In this document: positions 46,907 through 55,960 of the stretch, in pieces | How positions within the stretch are numbered: the first letter of the stretch is position 1 | How the letters are laid out: each line of letters opens with the position of its first letter | Assembly (NCBI RefSeq): GCF_017873675.1 | Contig: NZ_JAGGKK010000024.1 | Location: 1 to 58,981, forward strand | Direction of reading: 5' to 3' | Length of the DNA: 58,981 nt | Origin: Virgibacillus litoralis | GTDB taxonomy: Bacteria; Bacillota; Bacilli; Bacillales; Amphibacillaceae | Made by a program: the position numbers and the translations under genes | Notes under the pieces: generated by a model | What the model was told of the DNA's origin: nothing | What the model saw: the letters and a program-made list of their open reading frames with translations, nothing else | Databases searched by the model: none

Positions 46907-48232
46907 CTACTCGTCTAATTCTTTCAGATGATTATGATGAATCCATATTTCTTGATCATTTAATATTCCACGATACCATAAATTTCTTCCTATTTTTTCT
47001 GTTTTATCTACCTTAAACTTACTATTTTTTGCTAATTTTAGGTCATGAACAACCTGGTTCTTTTTTCCTCCCCAAGGTCGGTCATATCCTGCTCCCTCAC
47101 CTCTTATATAAAAAGTTTTAACGTCATTATCAATAACTACATCAAGACGACTGGAAACATCAGATTCTTTCATCCAACCAATAACACCTGATTCCGCACT
47201 TGGCTGATTACTCAATAAATAAAAATACTCTTCACGATATATTGCTTGTTTTTTAATATAATAGGCACTGTCTTTGAAAGCTTCTGTCGGTTGAGGCTCA
47301 TTAAGGCTGTAGGGACTTTTATAAATATAGGATTCTCCGCCTCTAATATGCCCCAGACGGCTTATTGGCTCTTCTATATAGTTTGTGTCATTCTTAATTT
47401 TCGAATTAGCTACACTTTGCTCCCATTCCCCAAATAAATTATTATTTGACGAATTATTCTTTAAAACATTATTTTTATATTTTTGTCTTTCTTTTTTGGA
47501 CATTTTTTTCCACTGAGATAAAAAGTCTTCATACTTGGGAATGATATCCTCGACACTTCCAAAGTCCTTAACCTTTCCATATTCAAGCCAGAGAATCTTA
47601 TCACAGAATTGCTTCATTTGCCCAATAGAGTGGCTAACAAAAATCATCGTCTTGCCTTTTTCTTTAAATTCCTTCATTTTATTAAGACTTTTTTCGGCGA
47701 AGGCTTTATCACCAACCGAAAGTGCTTCATCAATGATTAAAACATCTGGGTCAATGTTGACAGATATTGCAAACCCAAGCCTTGATTTCATACCGCTAGA
47801 ATAGGATTTAACTGGCTGGTCAATAAAGTTATCCAGTTCTGAAAACTCAATAATTTCAGGTTCCAGTTTTTTTATTTCCTCTTTATTAAAACCTAACATT
47901 AAACACTTTAGCTTAATATTATCTCTGCCCGTCAGATCATTTTTTAGCCCTGCAGCAACAGCAATCAATGCTACTTGGCCATTTACATCAATAGTTCCAG
48001 CTGTTTCTGGAACTATCCCCGCTACAATATTTGATAAAGTCGATTTCCCTGAACCATTTATCCCTATAAACCCTACAGCATCACCTTTTTCAGCTTCAAA
48101 GTTAACATCCTGTAAGGCATAAAAATCTTTCCCATAGCCCCTAGGGGTTACAAGATCTAGAATTCGTTCTTTCATGCCATTATATAATTTGTATTTTTTT
48201 GTTACACCTTTGACAATTATTGCTTTTTCCAT
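46907..48232 (-). CDS. tagH: TagH teichoic acid export ATPase with C-terminal GW module
   Basis: A 441-residue ABC ATPase. Walker A GINGSGKSTL (58-67), the YSSGMKSRLGFA signature and VLIIDEALSVGD are intact. From about residue 285 a GW/SH3-like module follows (ISRLGHIRGG, YYIKKQA, GVIGWMKESDV, RPWGGKK, NLWYRGIL, IWIHHNHL). It is clearly related to the repeats of the two autolysins at 53135-58981. No membrane helix joins the ATPase to this module, so it should be cytosolic. It is upstream of the propeller gene and follows tagG by 15 bases; with TagG it exports wall teichoic acid. Confidence 0.92.
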   Translation of the reverse strand: MEKAIIVKGVTKKYKLYNGMKERILDLVTPRGYGKDFYALQDVNFEAEKGDAVGFIGINGSGKSTLSNIVAGIVPETAGTIDVNGQVALIAVAAGLKNDLTGRDNIKLKCLMLGFNKEEIKKLEPEIIEFSELDNFIDQPVKSYSSGMKSRLGFAISVNIDPDVLIIDEALSVGDKAFAEKSLNKMKEFKEKGKTMIFVSHSIGQMKQFCDKILWLEYGKVKDFGSVEDIIPKYEDFLSQWKKMSKKERQKYKNNVLKNNSSNNNLFGEWEQSVANSKIKNDTNYIEEPISRLGHIRGGESYIYKSPYSLNEPQPTEAFKDSAYYIKKQAIYREEYFYLLSNQPSAESGVIGWMKESDVSSRLDVVIDNDVKTFYIRGEGAGYDRPWGGKKNQVVHDLKLAKNSKFKVDKTEKIGRNLWYRGILNDQEIWIHHNHLKELDE

Positions 48233-48247
48233 ATCATCACAAGCCCT

Positions 48248-49069
48248 TTATAAATAATCAATAAAATGTTTCCTGAATTTAACATGAATCTTTGCACCAA
48301 ACAGGAATAATACAATTACTAATCCCCAGAAAAACAGCGTATATTTCCAATACGTGATAAAGTACCAATCTACCCCAAATAAAGCATAACGATATCCCTC
48401 TATTAGGTAATGCAGTGGATTTAACTGCATTAAATTCATTAGAGTCTCAAAGTCACTTAACAGAGTTAATGGCCATAACACCCCAGATAAATATAACATC
48501 ATCCGTAAAGTTGAATTTAAGAACACGTGCACATCTCTAATAATAGTAGATAAAGTTGAAGTTATAAGAGATATAGCAAAAAACAAGCAGAATGATGCAA
48601 AAATAAAATATAGAAGTTGCAGATAGTAAATGTTAACAAAGTAGCCAAAGAATTGGAGAATAGCAATCGTTATTCCTAGCATAACCAAATGGACATAAAA
48701 TCTTGAAAATATCACAAAGTTAGGGATGATGCTCATAGGAAAATTCATTTTTGATAACATTCGTAACCTTGTATAAATAGATTTAGATCCTTGAATCGTA
48801 GACTGGTAAAAGAAAATCCATAAGAAAAAAGCTGCTAACAGCCAGGCAAAAAACGGCACATTTTCCTCACCAACTTCAACTGCACCCCGAGTTCTCAGCG
48901 TACTAAAAACAAACCAATATATTAAAATTTGGATAGCAGGGCTTATAATTTCCCATGCCATCCCCAAATAATTATTGCGATTTTGACTCTTTAATTCATA
49001 AAGAGAAAGTCTTCTTATTAAATAAAAATACTCTATTTGTTCTTTTATAACTGTAATAACAGATTTCAT
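48248..49069 (-). CDS. tagG: TagG teichoic acid ABC transporter permease
   Basis: A 273-residue ABC-2-type permease with six helices and the family segment NNYLGMAWEIISPAIQILIYWFVF (split over about 31-54). It pairs with TagH encoded 15 bases downstream and moves lipid-linked teichoic acid across the membrane. Confidence 0.92.
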   Translation of the reverse strand: MKSVITVIKEQIEYFYLIRRLSLYELKSQNRNNYLGMAWEIISPAIQILIYWFVFSTLRTRGAVEVGEENVPFFAWLLAAFFLWIFFYQSTIQGSKSIYTRLRMLSKMNFPMSIIPNFVIFSRFYVHLVMLGITIAILQFFGYFVNIYYLQLLYFIFASFCLFFAISLITSTLSTIIRDVHVFLNSTLRMMLYLSGVLWPLTLLSDFETLMNLMQLNPLHYLIEGYRYALFGVDWYFITYWKYTLFFWGLVIVLFLFGAKIHVKFRKHFIDYL

Positions 49070-49141
49070 ACGTATACCCTTTCAATTCTTAACATGAATT
49101 TTAACGCTACTAAATTATACAAGCATCGTTCTAAAATAACA

Positions 49142-49183
49142 ATAGTAATTAAGCCTATCCTTTCGAATAAGCCTAATTACTAT
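49142..49183 (-). terminator. Terminator of the TagF-like gene
   Basis: A 17-bp stem (49142-49158 with 49167-49183) that on the minus-strand RNA needs only two G-U pairs, which are mismatches on the other strand. The stop codon of the TagF-like gene lies in it. Downstream is TGTTATTTT. Confidence 0.65.
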
Positions 49184-51287
49184 CAAACACCTCATTTACC
49201 ACACGTTTACTGGCATTACCATCTTCTAAATAACAAAACTTATTGTAAAATGCCTCGGTTGTTTCTGAAGGGATAAAACCATTTTGTTCAATTTGCTTGA
49301 TCTCAGACAGTAACCCTTCTGTTGTTTTTACTAATGGACCTGGAGCTTTCTTTTCAAAGTCAAAGTAAAAACCTCGTAAATTATCCCGGTAGTCATCAAT
49401 ATCATATACGAAAAACATCATCGGTCGCTTTAAATTAGCATAATCAAAGAATACCGAAGAATAATCTGTAATTAGCATATCAGATATTAAATATAACTCT
49501 CTAATATCTTCATGTGAAGAAAAATCGTAAACGAAACCTTCATATTCGGTTAGATCCAGATTTTCAGCTACAAGATAATGTAGTCTCAGTAATATAATAT
49601 AGTCCTCGCCCAGTTCGTCCCTTAACTTGTCTAAATCCATTTCTAAATTGAATTTATATTTTCCTCGTCCATAAAATTGATTATCCCGCCAAGTCGGCGC
49701 ATATAAGATGACTTTTTTATCCGTTGGCAAGTTAGAATTCTTTTTTATCTGTTGTATGGTTTCCTCATTATTAGAATTAATTAAAAAGTCATTTCTAGGA
49801 TATCCAGATTCAATCATTGTCTTATTAAATTGAAAAGCTCTTCTAAAAATTTCTGTAGAATAAGCATTTGGTGAAACTAAATAGTCCCATTTATTCGTTG
49901 CTTTTAAGAAGTTAGTTTTATATTTAGTTGTGTTTGTACCTGGCATATGCACCTCATCCATGTCTGTTGCCAATCTTTTCAGTGGTGTTCCATGCCATGT
50001 TTGCAAATACGTTGTATGGTTAGGTTTTGGAATCCATAAAGGTAATCGGCTGTTAGATACCCAATAGCCAGCTCTTGGCATTACTAAAAGCCATTTTATT
50101 GAAAACCTTCTTACATAATTCACATTTTTATCCTCAAAATATTTAAGATGTCTTCGATCAACACTCCAATACATATTATATTCTGGATATTCTTTTAACA
50201 TATATTCATAAATTGCTCTTGGGCTATCGCTGTACTGTTTCCCTAGAAAACTTTCAAACATTACTGATTTTTTTCTCGCAGGAAGTTTACCTAACATATA
50301 AAAGGCATATTTATACAGGTATTTTAACTTTTCACCTCTTCGTATTTTTAACCAAACGGATTTTGTATTTTTGACCACTTCACTCTTAAAGTTGTACCTT
50401 GCTATTTGGAACGATAAGTATGAAGATTCTTTTGTCGGCTTAACTATTACTTTCATTTTCTTGTTATCGTGGGGAATTATTCTTTTGATCGGGAATTCTT
50501 TGCTATTATGATCGAGACGAATTCGTGTGCTTCTTATTGTTTCAAACTCTCCATGGTGTTTATAAGTCATTTGCAGATAGAATTTCAAAAAGACAGTCTT
50601 CTCCATATTAAAGTAATTCGAGAAGTTGAACTGGCCTTTAATCCCACATCCCAACAACTCCTCGTTCCCGTCATATTTATCATAAATATCTTTTCTGCTA
50701 AACCTCTCAACAGGTACTTCATATTCATTCTCATCATTATAGATAACAATTAACTTTAAATCACTAAGCTCGTACTCATTCGACTTATATAACGGAGGGA
50801 AATTGAAATAACCAGAAAAAGAAAACTCATTTTTTTCCAGACTCACCGTATCTATCTTTGAGTATAAAAAATATTCATTCAATCTAAAAGATATTTTACC
50901 TTTGTTACTAGTATATGGATAAAACATCCTATTTAAATCCGGAAAAAGAATTGTCAAAAAACGAATATTATCATAATTACTTTTCACCTTGTTTTTCTTC
51001 AAGTCTTCCCCTTTTCTTTGATTCAAATATAAATCCCATATATCACTTTCCAAAAAAGTTTCCGAGTTCTCATGGAAGGGAATAGATAGTTTGAAGATTA
51101 TATATTCATCTATTTTGTCTATAATAGAAGAACTGATATATATAATTTTTTCGGTTTCACGTTCTTCCAAAGAAAAATAGTATTCGTCATAATCCTGCAA
51201 AATGTTTTCTTTCAGAGATACTTTGATTTCGTATTTATTATCATTTAGAGTTATATCCAATACTTGGTTATTATTAGGCGTTGACAT
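49173..51287 (-). CDS. CDP-glycerol glycerophosphotransferase (TagF/TagB-like)
   Basis: A 704-residue teichoic acid polymerase-type enzyme. The C-terminal half is the glyphos_transf domain with QTWHGTPLKRLATDMD, SGYPRNDFL, YAPTWRDNQFYG, LLRLHYLVAEN and the conserved DMLITDYSSVFFDYA. The N-terminal 300 residues are an extra beta-rich region often seen in longer homologues. It should add glycerol phosphate from CDP-glycerol. Whether it primes or polymerises cannot be decided. It precedes tagG, with its own terminator in between. Confidence 0.88.
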   Translation of the reverse strand: MSTPNNNQVLDITLNDNKYEIKVSLKENILQDYDEYYFSLEERETEKIIYISSSIIDKIDEYIIFKLSIPFHENSETFLESDIWDLYLNQRKGEDLKKNKVKSNYDNIRFLTILFPDLNRMFYPYTSNKGKISFRLNEYFLYSKIDTVSLEKNEFSFSGYFNFPPLYKSNEYELSDLKLIVIYNDENEYEVPVERFSRKDIYDKYDGNEELLGCGIKGQFNFSNYFNMEKTVFLKFYLQMTYKHHGEFETIRSTRIRLDHNSKEFPIKRIIPHDNKKMKVIVKPTKESSYLSFQIARYNFKSEVVKNTKSVWLKIRRGEKLKYLYKYAFYMLGKLPARKKSVMFESFLGKQYSDSPRAIYEYMLKEYPEYNMYWSVDRRHLKYFEDKNVNYVRRFSIKWLLVMPRAGYWVSNSRLPLWIPKPNHTTYLQTWHGTPLKRLATDMDEVHMPGTNTTKYKTNFLKATNKWDYLVSPNAYSTEIFRRAFQFNKTMIESGYPRNDFLINSNNEETIQQIKKNSNLPTDKKVILYAPTWRDNQFYGRGKYKFNLEMDLDKLRDELGEDYIILLRLHYLVAENLDLTEYEGFVYDFSSHEDIRELYLISDMLITDYSSVFFDYANLKRPMMFFVYDIDDYRDNLRGFYFDFEKKAPGPLVKTTEGLLSEIKQIEQNGFIPSETTEAFYNKFCYLEDGNASKRVVNEVFDSN

Positions 51288-51450
51288 GTTGTGAATAAAC
51301 CCCTCTCATGTATAAATCAATTATAAACAATATTATATAGTTGTGCTTATTGATTTTCAAACTTTTTATTAATATAATCTTTTATGTAACTCCTTGATAT
51401 TATTCTGTTATACTAAATACACTTTAGAAATAAAGAAAGGAATAATTTTT
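51288..51450. other. Divergent promoter region, TagF-like gene and glycosyltransferase
   Basis: The only intergenic space between two divergent teichoic acid genes, so both promoters should lie here. TATACTAAATAC at about 51409-51420 is a candidate -10 for the plus-strand gene. Confidence 0.35.
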
Positions 51451-53001
51451 ATGAAACCAACAATGTTCTTTTTAATTAATTCAATCGACATACTTCGAGG
51501 AGGACTAACACGAGCTTCATTAAAACAGGCATCTTTCTTTGCCGAAATGGGTTATGAGACCTATATGCTGACTTTTAATTTTAATCCAAAATACCCAATA
51601 ATTCGAGATAAATTGCTTGAAATGAATAAGGTACATAAAAACGTGACAATCCTAAACATGTATGAAGAACTCGAAGGTTATGACGAGCCTTTAACACTTA
51701 CTATTCCGTCAAAGAAAGCCTCATTAACTGAGTTATCAAACGGAATGTCTATTGATAAAAGACACAAACGCAATGCCTACAGAGTTTATAATAATGGGTT
51801 ATATGTTAAATATATCTCTTTGAACGAAGACAATTCATTGGATTTTATAGATTACTTTGATGAAAATCGTTATCGCACAAAAAGAGAAGTCTATGATCCT
51901 TGGGGTAACTTGAAAAAGGTAGCATTCATGAATTTACTTCTTAATAAACCAAATCAATTAATTTATTATGATAACGAAGGAAGAGCATATTTCTCACAAT
52001 GGAATGATCCAGAATCTGAAATTATTCAAAGGGTTAACATTTTTAACAAAAATTCATCAATTACGCACACGTATGCTAATGATAACGTTACACATAAACT
52101 TGACTGGTTAACCAAAACTATTAATAAGTTGGGTGGAGAAAGATCCGTTGTTATCTCTGATACTAGAAGTACTGATGAAGTTTTAATCAAATTGGACCAT
52201 CCTAAAGCTGCAAAAGTGTGGAGGTTACACAGTAGTCATCTGGATTCACCATTTACTGTAGACGCTAACATAACTCCTGCAGTTAAGCCCGCACTTGATA
52301 ATTTAGAAACTTTTGATGCAGCAGTTTTCTTAACAGAAGAACAAAAGAATGATGTGACTAAGCGACTAGGTGAGAAGTCAAATTTAATGGTAATTCCTCA
52401 TTATCACGAGGAATCTACTAAAACTATTAAGTCAAATAATGAAGATAATAAACTAGGTGTAGTAATAAGCAGACTATCTTCTTTAAAACGCCTTGACCAT
52501 ACAATAAATGCATTTAAATATGTAGTGGATGAAATACCAGATGCGCGATTGGAAATTTGGGGTACTGGGAATCAAGAGTCAAGCCTTAAAAAATTAATAA
52601 AAGAATTAAACTTAAAAGAGAATGTTTACCTAAAAGGCTATACTCATAATCCTGATGAAATTTATCAAAAAGCGCTATTCTCAGTTATGACATCAAAAAA
52701 AGAAGGGTTTGCTCTTTCTGTATTAGAAAGTATGTATAATAAAGCACCTGTGATAAGCTATGAAATAAAATACGGTCCTACTGATATGATAGTAGATAAT
52801 GAGAATGGATATATTATTGAAAATGAAAATATTGAAGAACTTGCAAATAAGATGATTTATATGTTTAAGAACCCTGATAAATCAAGAGAAATGGGAGAAA
52901 AATCAAGAAATTATATTGATAAACACTTTAACAAAAATATTTATAAACAAAAATGGCTCGATGTAATAGACGCAGCTATTACAACAAAATTTCGTTCATA
53001 A
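51451..53001 (+). CDS. Family 4 glycosyltransferase, TagE/TarM-like
   Basis: A 516-residue GT-B enzyme, with MFFLINSIDILRGGLTRASL at the N-terminus and a C-terminal donor domain with SRLSSLKRLDHTINAF, IWGTG, YLKGYTHNP and the acidic motif EGFALSVLESMYNKAPVIS. The length and long N-terminal domain fit poly(glycerol-phosphate) alpha-glucosyltransferases, which decorate teichoic acid. ATG at 51451 follows AAAGAAAGGAA. The position next to the TagF-like polymerase supports this role. Confidence 0.8.
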   Translation: MKPTMFFLINSIDILRGGLTRASLKQASFFAEMGYETYMLTFNFNPKYPIIRDKLLEMNKVHKNVTILNMYEELEGYDEPLTLTIPSKKASLTELSNGMSIDKRHKRNAYRVYNNGLYVKYISLNEDNSLDFIDYFDENRYRTKREVYDPWGNLKKVAFMNLLLNKPNQLIYYDNEGRAYFSQWNDPESEIIQRVNIFNKNSSITHTYANDNVTHKLDWLTKTINKLGGERSVVISDTRSTDEVLIKLDHPKAAKVWRLHSSHLDSPFTVDANITPAVKPALDNLETFDAAVFLTEEQKNDVTKRLGEKSNLMVIPHYHEESTKTIKSNNEDNKLGVVISRLSSLKRLDHTINAFKYVVDEIPDARLEIWGTGNQESSLKKLIKELNLKENVYLKGYTHNPDEIYQKALFSVMTSKKEGFALSVLESMYNKAPVISYEIKYGPTDMIVDNENGYIIENENIEELANKMIYMFKNPDKSREMGEKSRNYIDKHFNKNIYKQKWLDVIDAAITTKFRS

Positions 53002-53088
53002 AAATTTTTAGAAAACCGGCAAACGCCAAGCCTTAATGACGAGTACCTTAGCTGCTCTTATGCAGTATTTATACTTTCTAAATTGCTA

Positions 53089-53123
53089 AAAAAGTTCTAC
53101 TCAAATTATGAGTAGAACTTTTT
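53089..53123. terminator. Bidirectional terminator between glycosyltransferase and amidase
   Basis: Perfect 15-bp stem AAAAAGTTCTACTCA / TGAGTAGAACTTTTT with loop AATTA, and A/T runs on both sides, between convergent genes. Confidence 0.85.
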
Positions 53124-53134
53124 AAATGGTTTTT

Positions 53135-55810
53135 TCATTTTAAGAATGAGCTATGCATCCATACCGTTTTGCCATCCAGGTTACCACGGTACCATGTATT
53201 GCTTCCTACTTTTTCTGTTAAATGTACATTAAACTTCTGATTCTTGTAATTAGATAAATCATACACCAGATCCTTAGAACCACCCCAGGCTTTGCCAAAT
53301 GCATTGCCGCTTCCTTTGATAATAAAGGTCTTGGACTTCCAGTCAACACCCACATGAGAGTGAGTAGACATATCAGATGCTTTAACCCAGCCTAATAAAC
53401 CATTTGTACGACTTGGTTGCGTACTTATTAGATAAAAAGTTTGTCCATTAACGGATGCTTGTTTTTTAATGTAATAAACTGCATTTGTAAAATTGCCGGC
53501 AACCGGTAGATTTGATGATAAATTATCTAAATCTGGATACATGCTGGCATCATATCTAAGATGACCAAGTTTACTTGTATTACTAGTATTACTATGTGAA
53601 TTATCTACGTGCGATGTCACATATGATGAATGCATCCAAACAACTTTTCCATCCAAAATACCGCGATACCAAGTATTACTACCTACTTTTTCTGTTAAAT
53701 GAACTTTAAATTTCCGATTCTTATAATCTGATAAATCATACACTAGATCCTTAGAACCGCCCCAGGCTTTACTGTAAGCATTTCCGCTTCCTTTGATATA
53801 AACCGTTTTGTTTTCTCTATCAACACCAATATGAGAATAAGTAGTCATATCTTTAGAATTTATCCACCCTACAACTCCACTGGTTTTGCTTGGCTTTTTG
53901 CTGATTAAATAGTAGTTTTGTCCATTTATTTCTGCCTGTTGCTTAATGTAATAGACTGCATTCAAATATTTATCCGAACTGAAAGAAGATGTTTCATCAG
54001 TGATGTCTTTATATATTGTTGTACCACTATGGATGTGTCCAAGTTTACTTGTATTGCTTTTCTTAATCTTGGTAACATAACTGGAGTGCATCCATACAGT
54101 CCTTCCATCCAAATTCCCACGGTACCAAATGTTGCTTCCAACTTTTTCTGTTAAATGAACATTAAATTTTTTATTCCTGTAATCTGATAGATTGTATACT
54201 AAATCTTTAGAACCACCCCAGGCTTTGCTATACGCCTTTCCGCTTCCTTTTATGATAAAGGTCTTGGATTCACTGTCGACACCAACGTGAGAGTGAGTAG
54301 ACATATCATCTGCACTAACCCAGCCCATAATTCCATTTTTTTTGCTTGGTTTTGTGCTAATTAGATAGTAAGTTTTCCAACTTACTCTTGCTTCTTTTTT
54401 AATGTAATAAACTGCATTTGTAAGTTCTGTTCCAACTTTTTTGGATGAAGCATCATCAACTAAGCCCTCGTATATCTTTACATTAGAGTTGCTAAGATGA
54501 CCAAGTTTGCTTGTTCCATTTTCTTTTACTAAGTAGCTAGCATGGATCCATACTTGTTTTCCCGCTAAAGTTCCCCTATACCATTTATTGCTTCCCACCG
54601 ATTCTGTAAGATTCACATTAAAAGTTTTACCAGAATGAGATGATAAATCATATACTAAGTTTTTAGATCCACCCCATGCTTTATTAAATGCTTTTCCATT
54701 ACCATGGACTTTAAATGATTTACTCTGACTATCTATTCCACTATGAGTGTGTACACTCATATTCTTAGCATTAATCCATCCTATGGCGTTATTGCTGCTT
54801 GGTTCTCTATTAATTAAATAGTAGCTTGTTCCGTTTAATTTTGCTTCAGCTTTAATATAAAATACTTCATTTGTGTTATTGGATCCGACTTCCCTATAGT
54901 TGTCAAGATTCGTAGGGTCACTATAGATACGGGCATTATTAGAATTAACATGACCAAGTTTACTAGTATTTGGGCCTCGTTCTCTGACTTTCTCTTTATA
55001 TTTTTTCTTAACTAACTTAACGTAATCATTCCATTTATAGCCCCATTTATCAAAATAACCATGCGGATCCACATGGGTAGTGCCCCCCAGATGCTCCCTA
55101 ACAGCATCATGAGACCATAAAGTTCCAATTCCGTCTTTTTCAGCGTTTGTAACGCCTAAATTATAGTTATATAGAATGGTTGCTATATAATCTGAGTAAT
55201 TATTGATAGACTTTGCAAATTTATCAAATGAGTTAACCTGGACTAACTCTACATGTACAAAGCGCTCATTCGCATACCGTCCTGCTCCCCACGCTGCTAA
55301 ATTAGTGGGATGGATTTCAATTATATTCGTATCATCAACAAATGCATGAACAAATGCATTTTCATGATTCCGACCCATATAGTTAATTTCCTCTTTTATA
55401 TTAGAGCCCTCATTAGCAGTTTCGTGGGATACAACTCCCTCTACCGCACCATATCCGTTACGATAATTAAATTTTGTAAAGTCACTATTATGATCATAAT
55501 CTATCCTGTCTACAGACATATTCCTGATATAGTCATTCACATCTGGATATCCGGACATTATAGAGAAAGGTTTTTCTTCTGGCGTTTCACCTGTATCATG
55601 ATCGCTTTTAAATTCTCCATCTCTCCAGCCTTTTGGTATGTATTTAAGTTCTTCTTCACTTAGTTCACTAATGTCTTCACCGTATACGTTCGTCCCGTCT
55701 TGTACTTCTGCATCACTTTTATCATCTGTATTTCCCTGTGCTAATAGATGTAATGGGAACATAAAAGAAATTAATAATAAGGCAACAACTAAGATGACTG
55801 TTTTTTTCAT
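53135..55810 (-). CDS. N-acetylmuramoyl-L-alanine amidase with four GW modules
   Basis: An 891-residue secreted autolysin. The signal peptide is MKKTVILVVALLLISFMF...LLAQG (1-26). An acidic spacer is followed by an Amidase_2-like domain (about 115-265) with VVSHETANEG, ENAFVHAFVDD, HVELVQ and THVDPHGYF as the zinc-site region. Then come four repeats of about 150 residues, each starting SKLGH and ending VWMHSSYV, with the GW-type core WGGSKDLVY and KVGSNxWYRG. GW modules bind lipoteichoic acid. ATG at 55810 has AGGAGG nearby; the frame extends upstream without a site. Confidence 0.93.
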   Translation of the reverse strand: MKKTVILVVALLLISFMFPLHLLAQGNTDDKSDAEVQDGTNVYGEDISELSEEELKYIPKGWRDGEFKSDHDTGETPEEKPFSIMSGYPDVNDYIRNMSVDRIDYDHNSDFTKFNYRNGYGAVEGVVSHETANEGSNIKEEINYMGRNHENAFVHAFVDDTNIIEIHPTNLAAWGAGRYANERFVHVELVQVNSFDKFAKSINNYSDYIATILYNYNLGVTNAEKDGIGTLWSHDAVREHLGGTTHVDPHGYFDKWGYKWNDYVKLVKKKYKEKVRERGPNTSKLGHVNSNNARIYSDPTNLDNYREVGSNNTNEVFYIKAEAKLNGTSYYLINREPSSNNAIGWINAKNMSVHTHSGIDSQSKSFKVHGNGKAFNKAWGGSKNLVYDLSSHSGKTFNVNLTESVGSNKWYRGTLAGKQVWIHASYLVKENGTSKLGHLSNSNVKIYEGLVDDASSKKVGTELTNAVYYIKKEARVSWKTYYLISTKPSKKNGIMGWVSADDMSTHSHVGVDSESKTFIIKGSGKAYSKAWGGSKDLVYNLSDYRNKKFNVHLTEKVGSNIWYRGNLDGRTVWMHSSYVTKIKKSNTSKLGHIHSGTTIYKDITDETSSFSSDKYLNAVYYIKQQAEINGQNYYLISKKPSKTSGVVGWINSKDMTTYSHIGVDRENKTVYIKGSGNAYSKAWGGSKDLVYDLSDYKNRKFKVHLTEKVGSNTWYRGILDGKVVWMHSSYVTSHVDNSHSNTSNTSKLGHLRYDASMYPDLDNLSSNLPVAGNFTNAVYYIKKQASVNGQTFYLISTQPSRTNGLLGWVKASDMSTHSHVGVDWKSKTFIIKGSGNAFGKAWGGSKDLVYDLSNYKNQKFNVHLTEKVGSNTWYRGNLDGKTVWMHSSFLK
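53150..54960 (-). repeat. GW-module coding repeats (amidase)
   Basis: Four direct repeats of about 450 bp encode the GW modules. The segments for WGGSKDLVY and WYRG are nearly identical between copies and with the next gene, so recombination between the two autolysin genes is possible. Confidence 0.8.
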
Positions 55811-55920
55811 AGTACCCTCCTGTATATAAATCTTAATTACTATTATTCTATTATCCATTCTAATATCGGTAGATTCATAATAGGTTTAAAGAGAAAGATA
55901 TGTATTATTTTAAAGAAATA

Positions 55921-55950
55921 CACACTACCCGCTGTGGTGCGGATAGTGTG
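55921..55950 (-). terminator. Terminator after the glucosaminidase gene
   Basis: Minus-strand stem CACACTATCCGC / GCGGGTAGTGTG with loop ACCACA and one mismatch, followed by TATTTCTTT, ten bases after the stop codon. Confidence 0.75.
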
Positions 55951-55960
55951 TTAAAGATTT

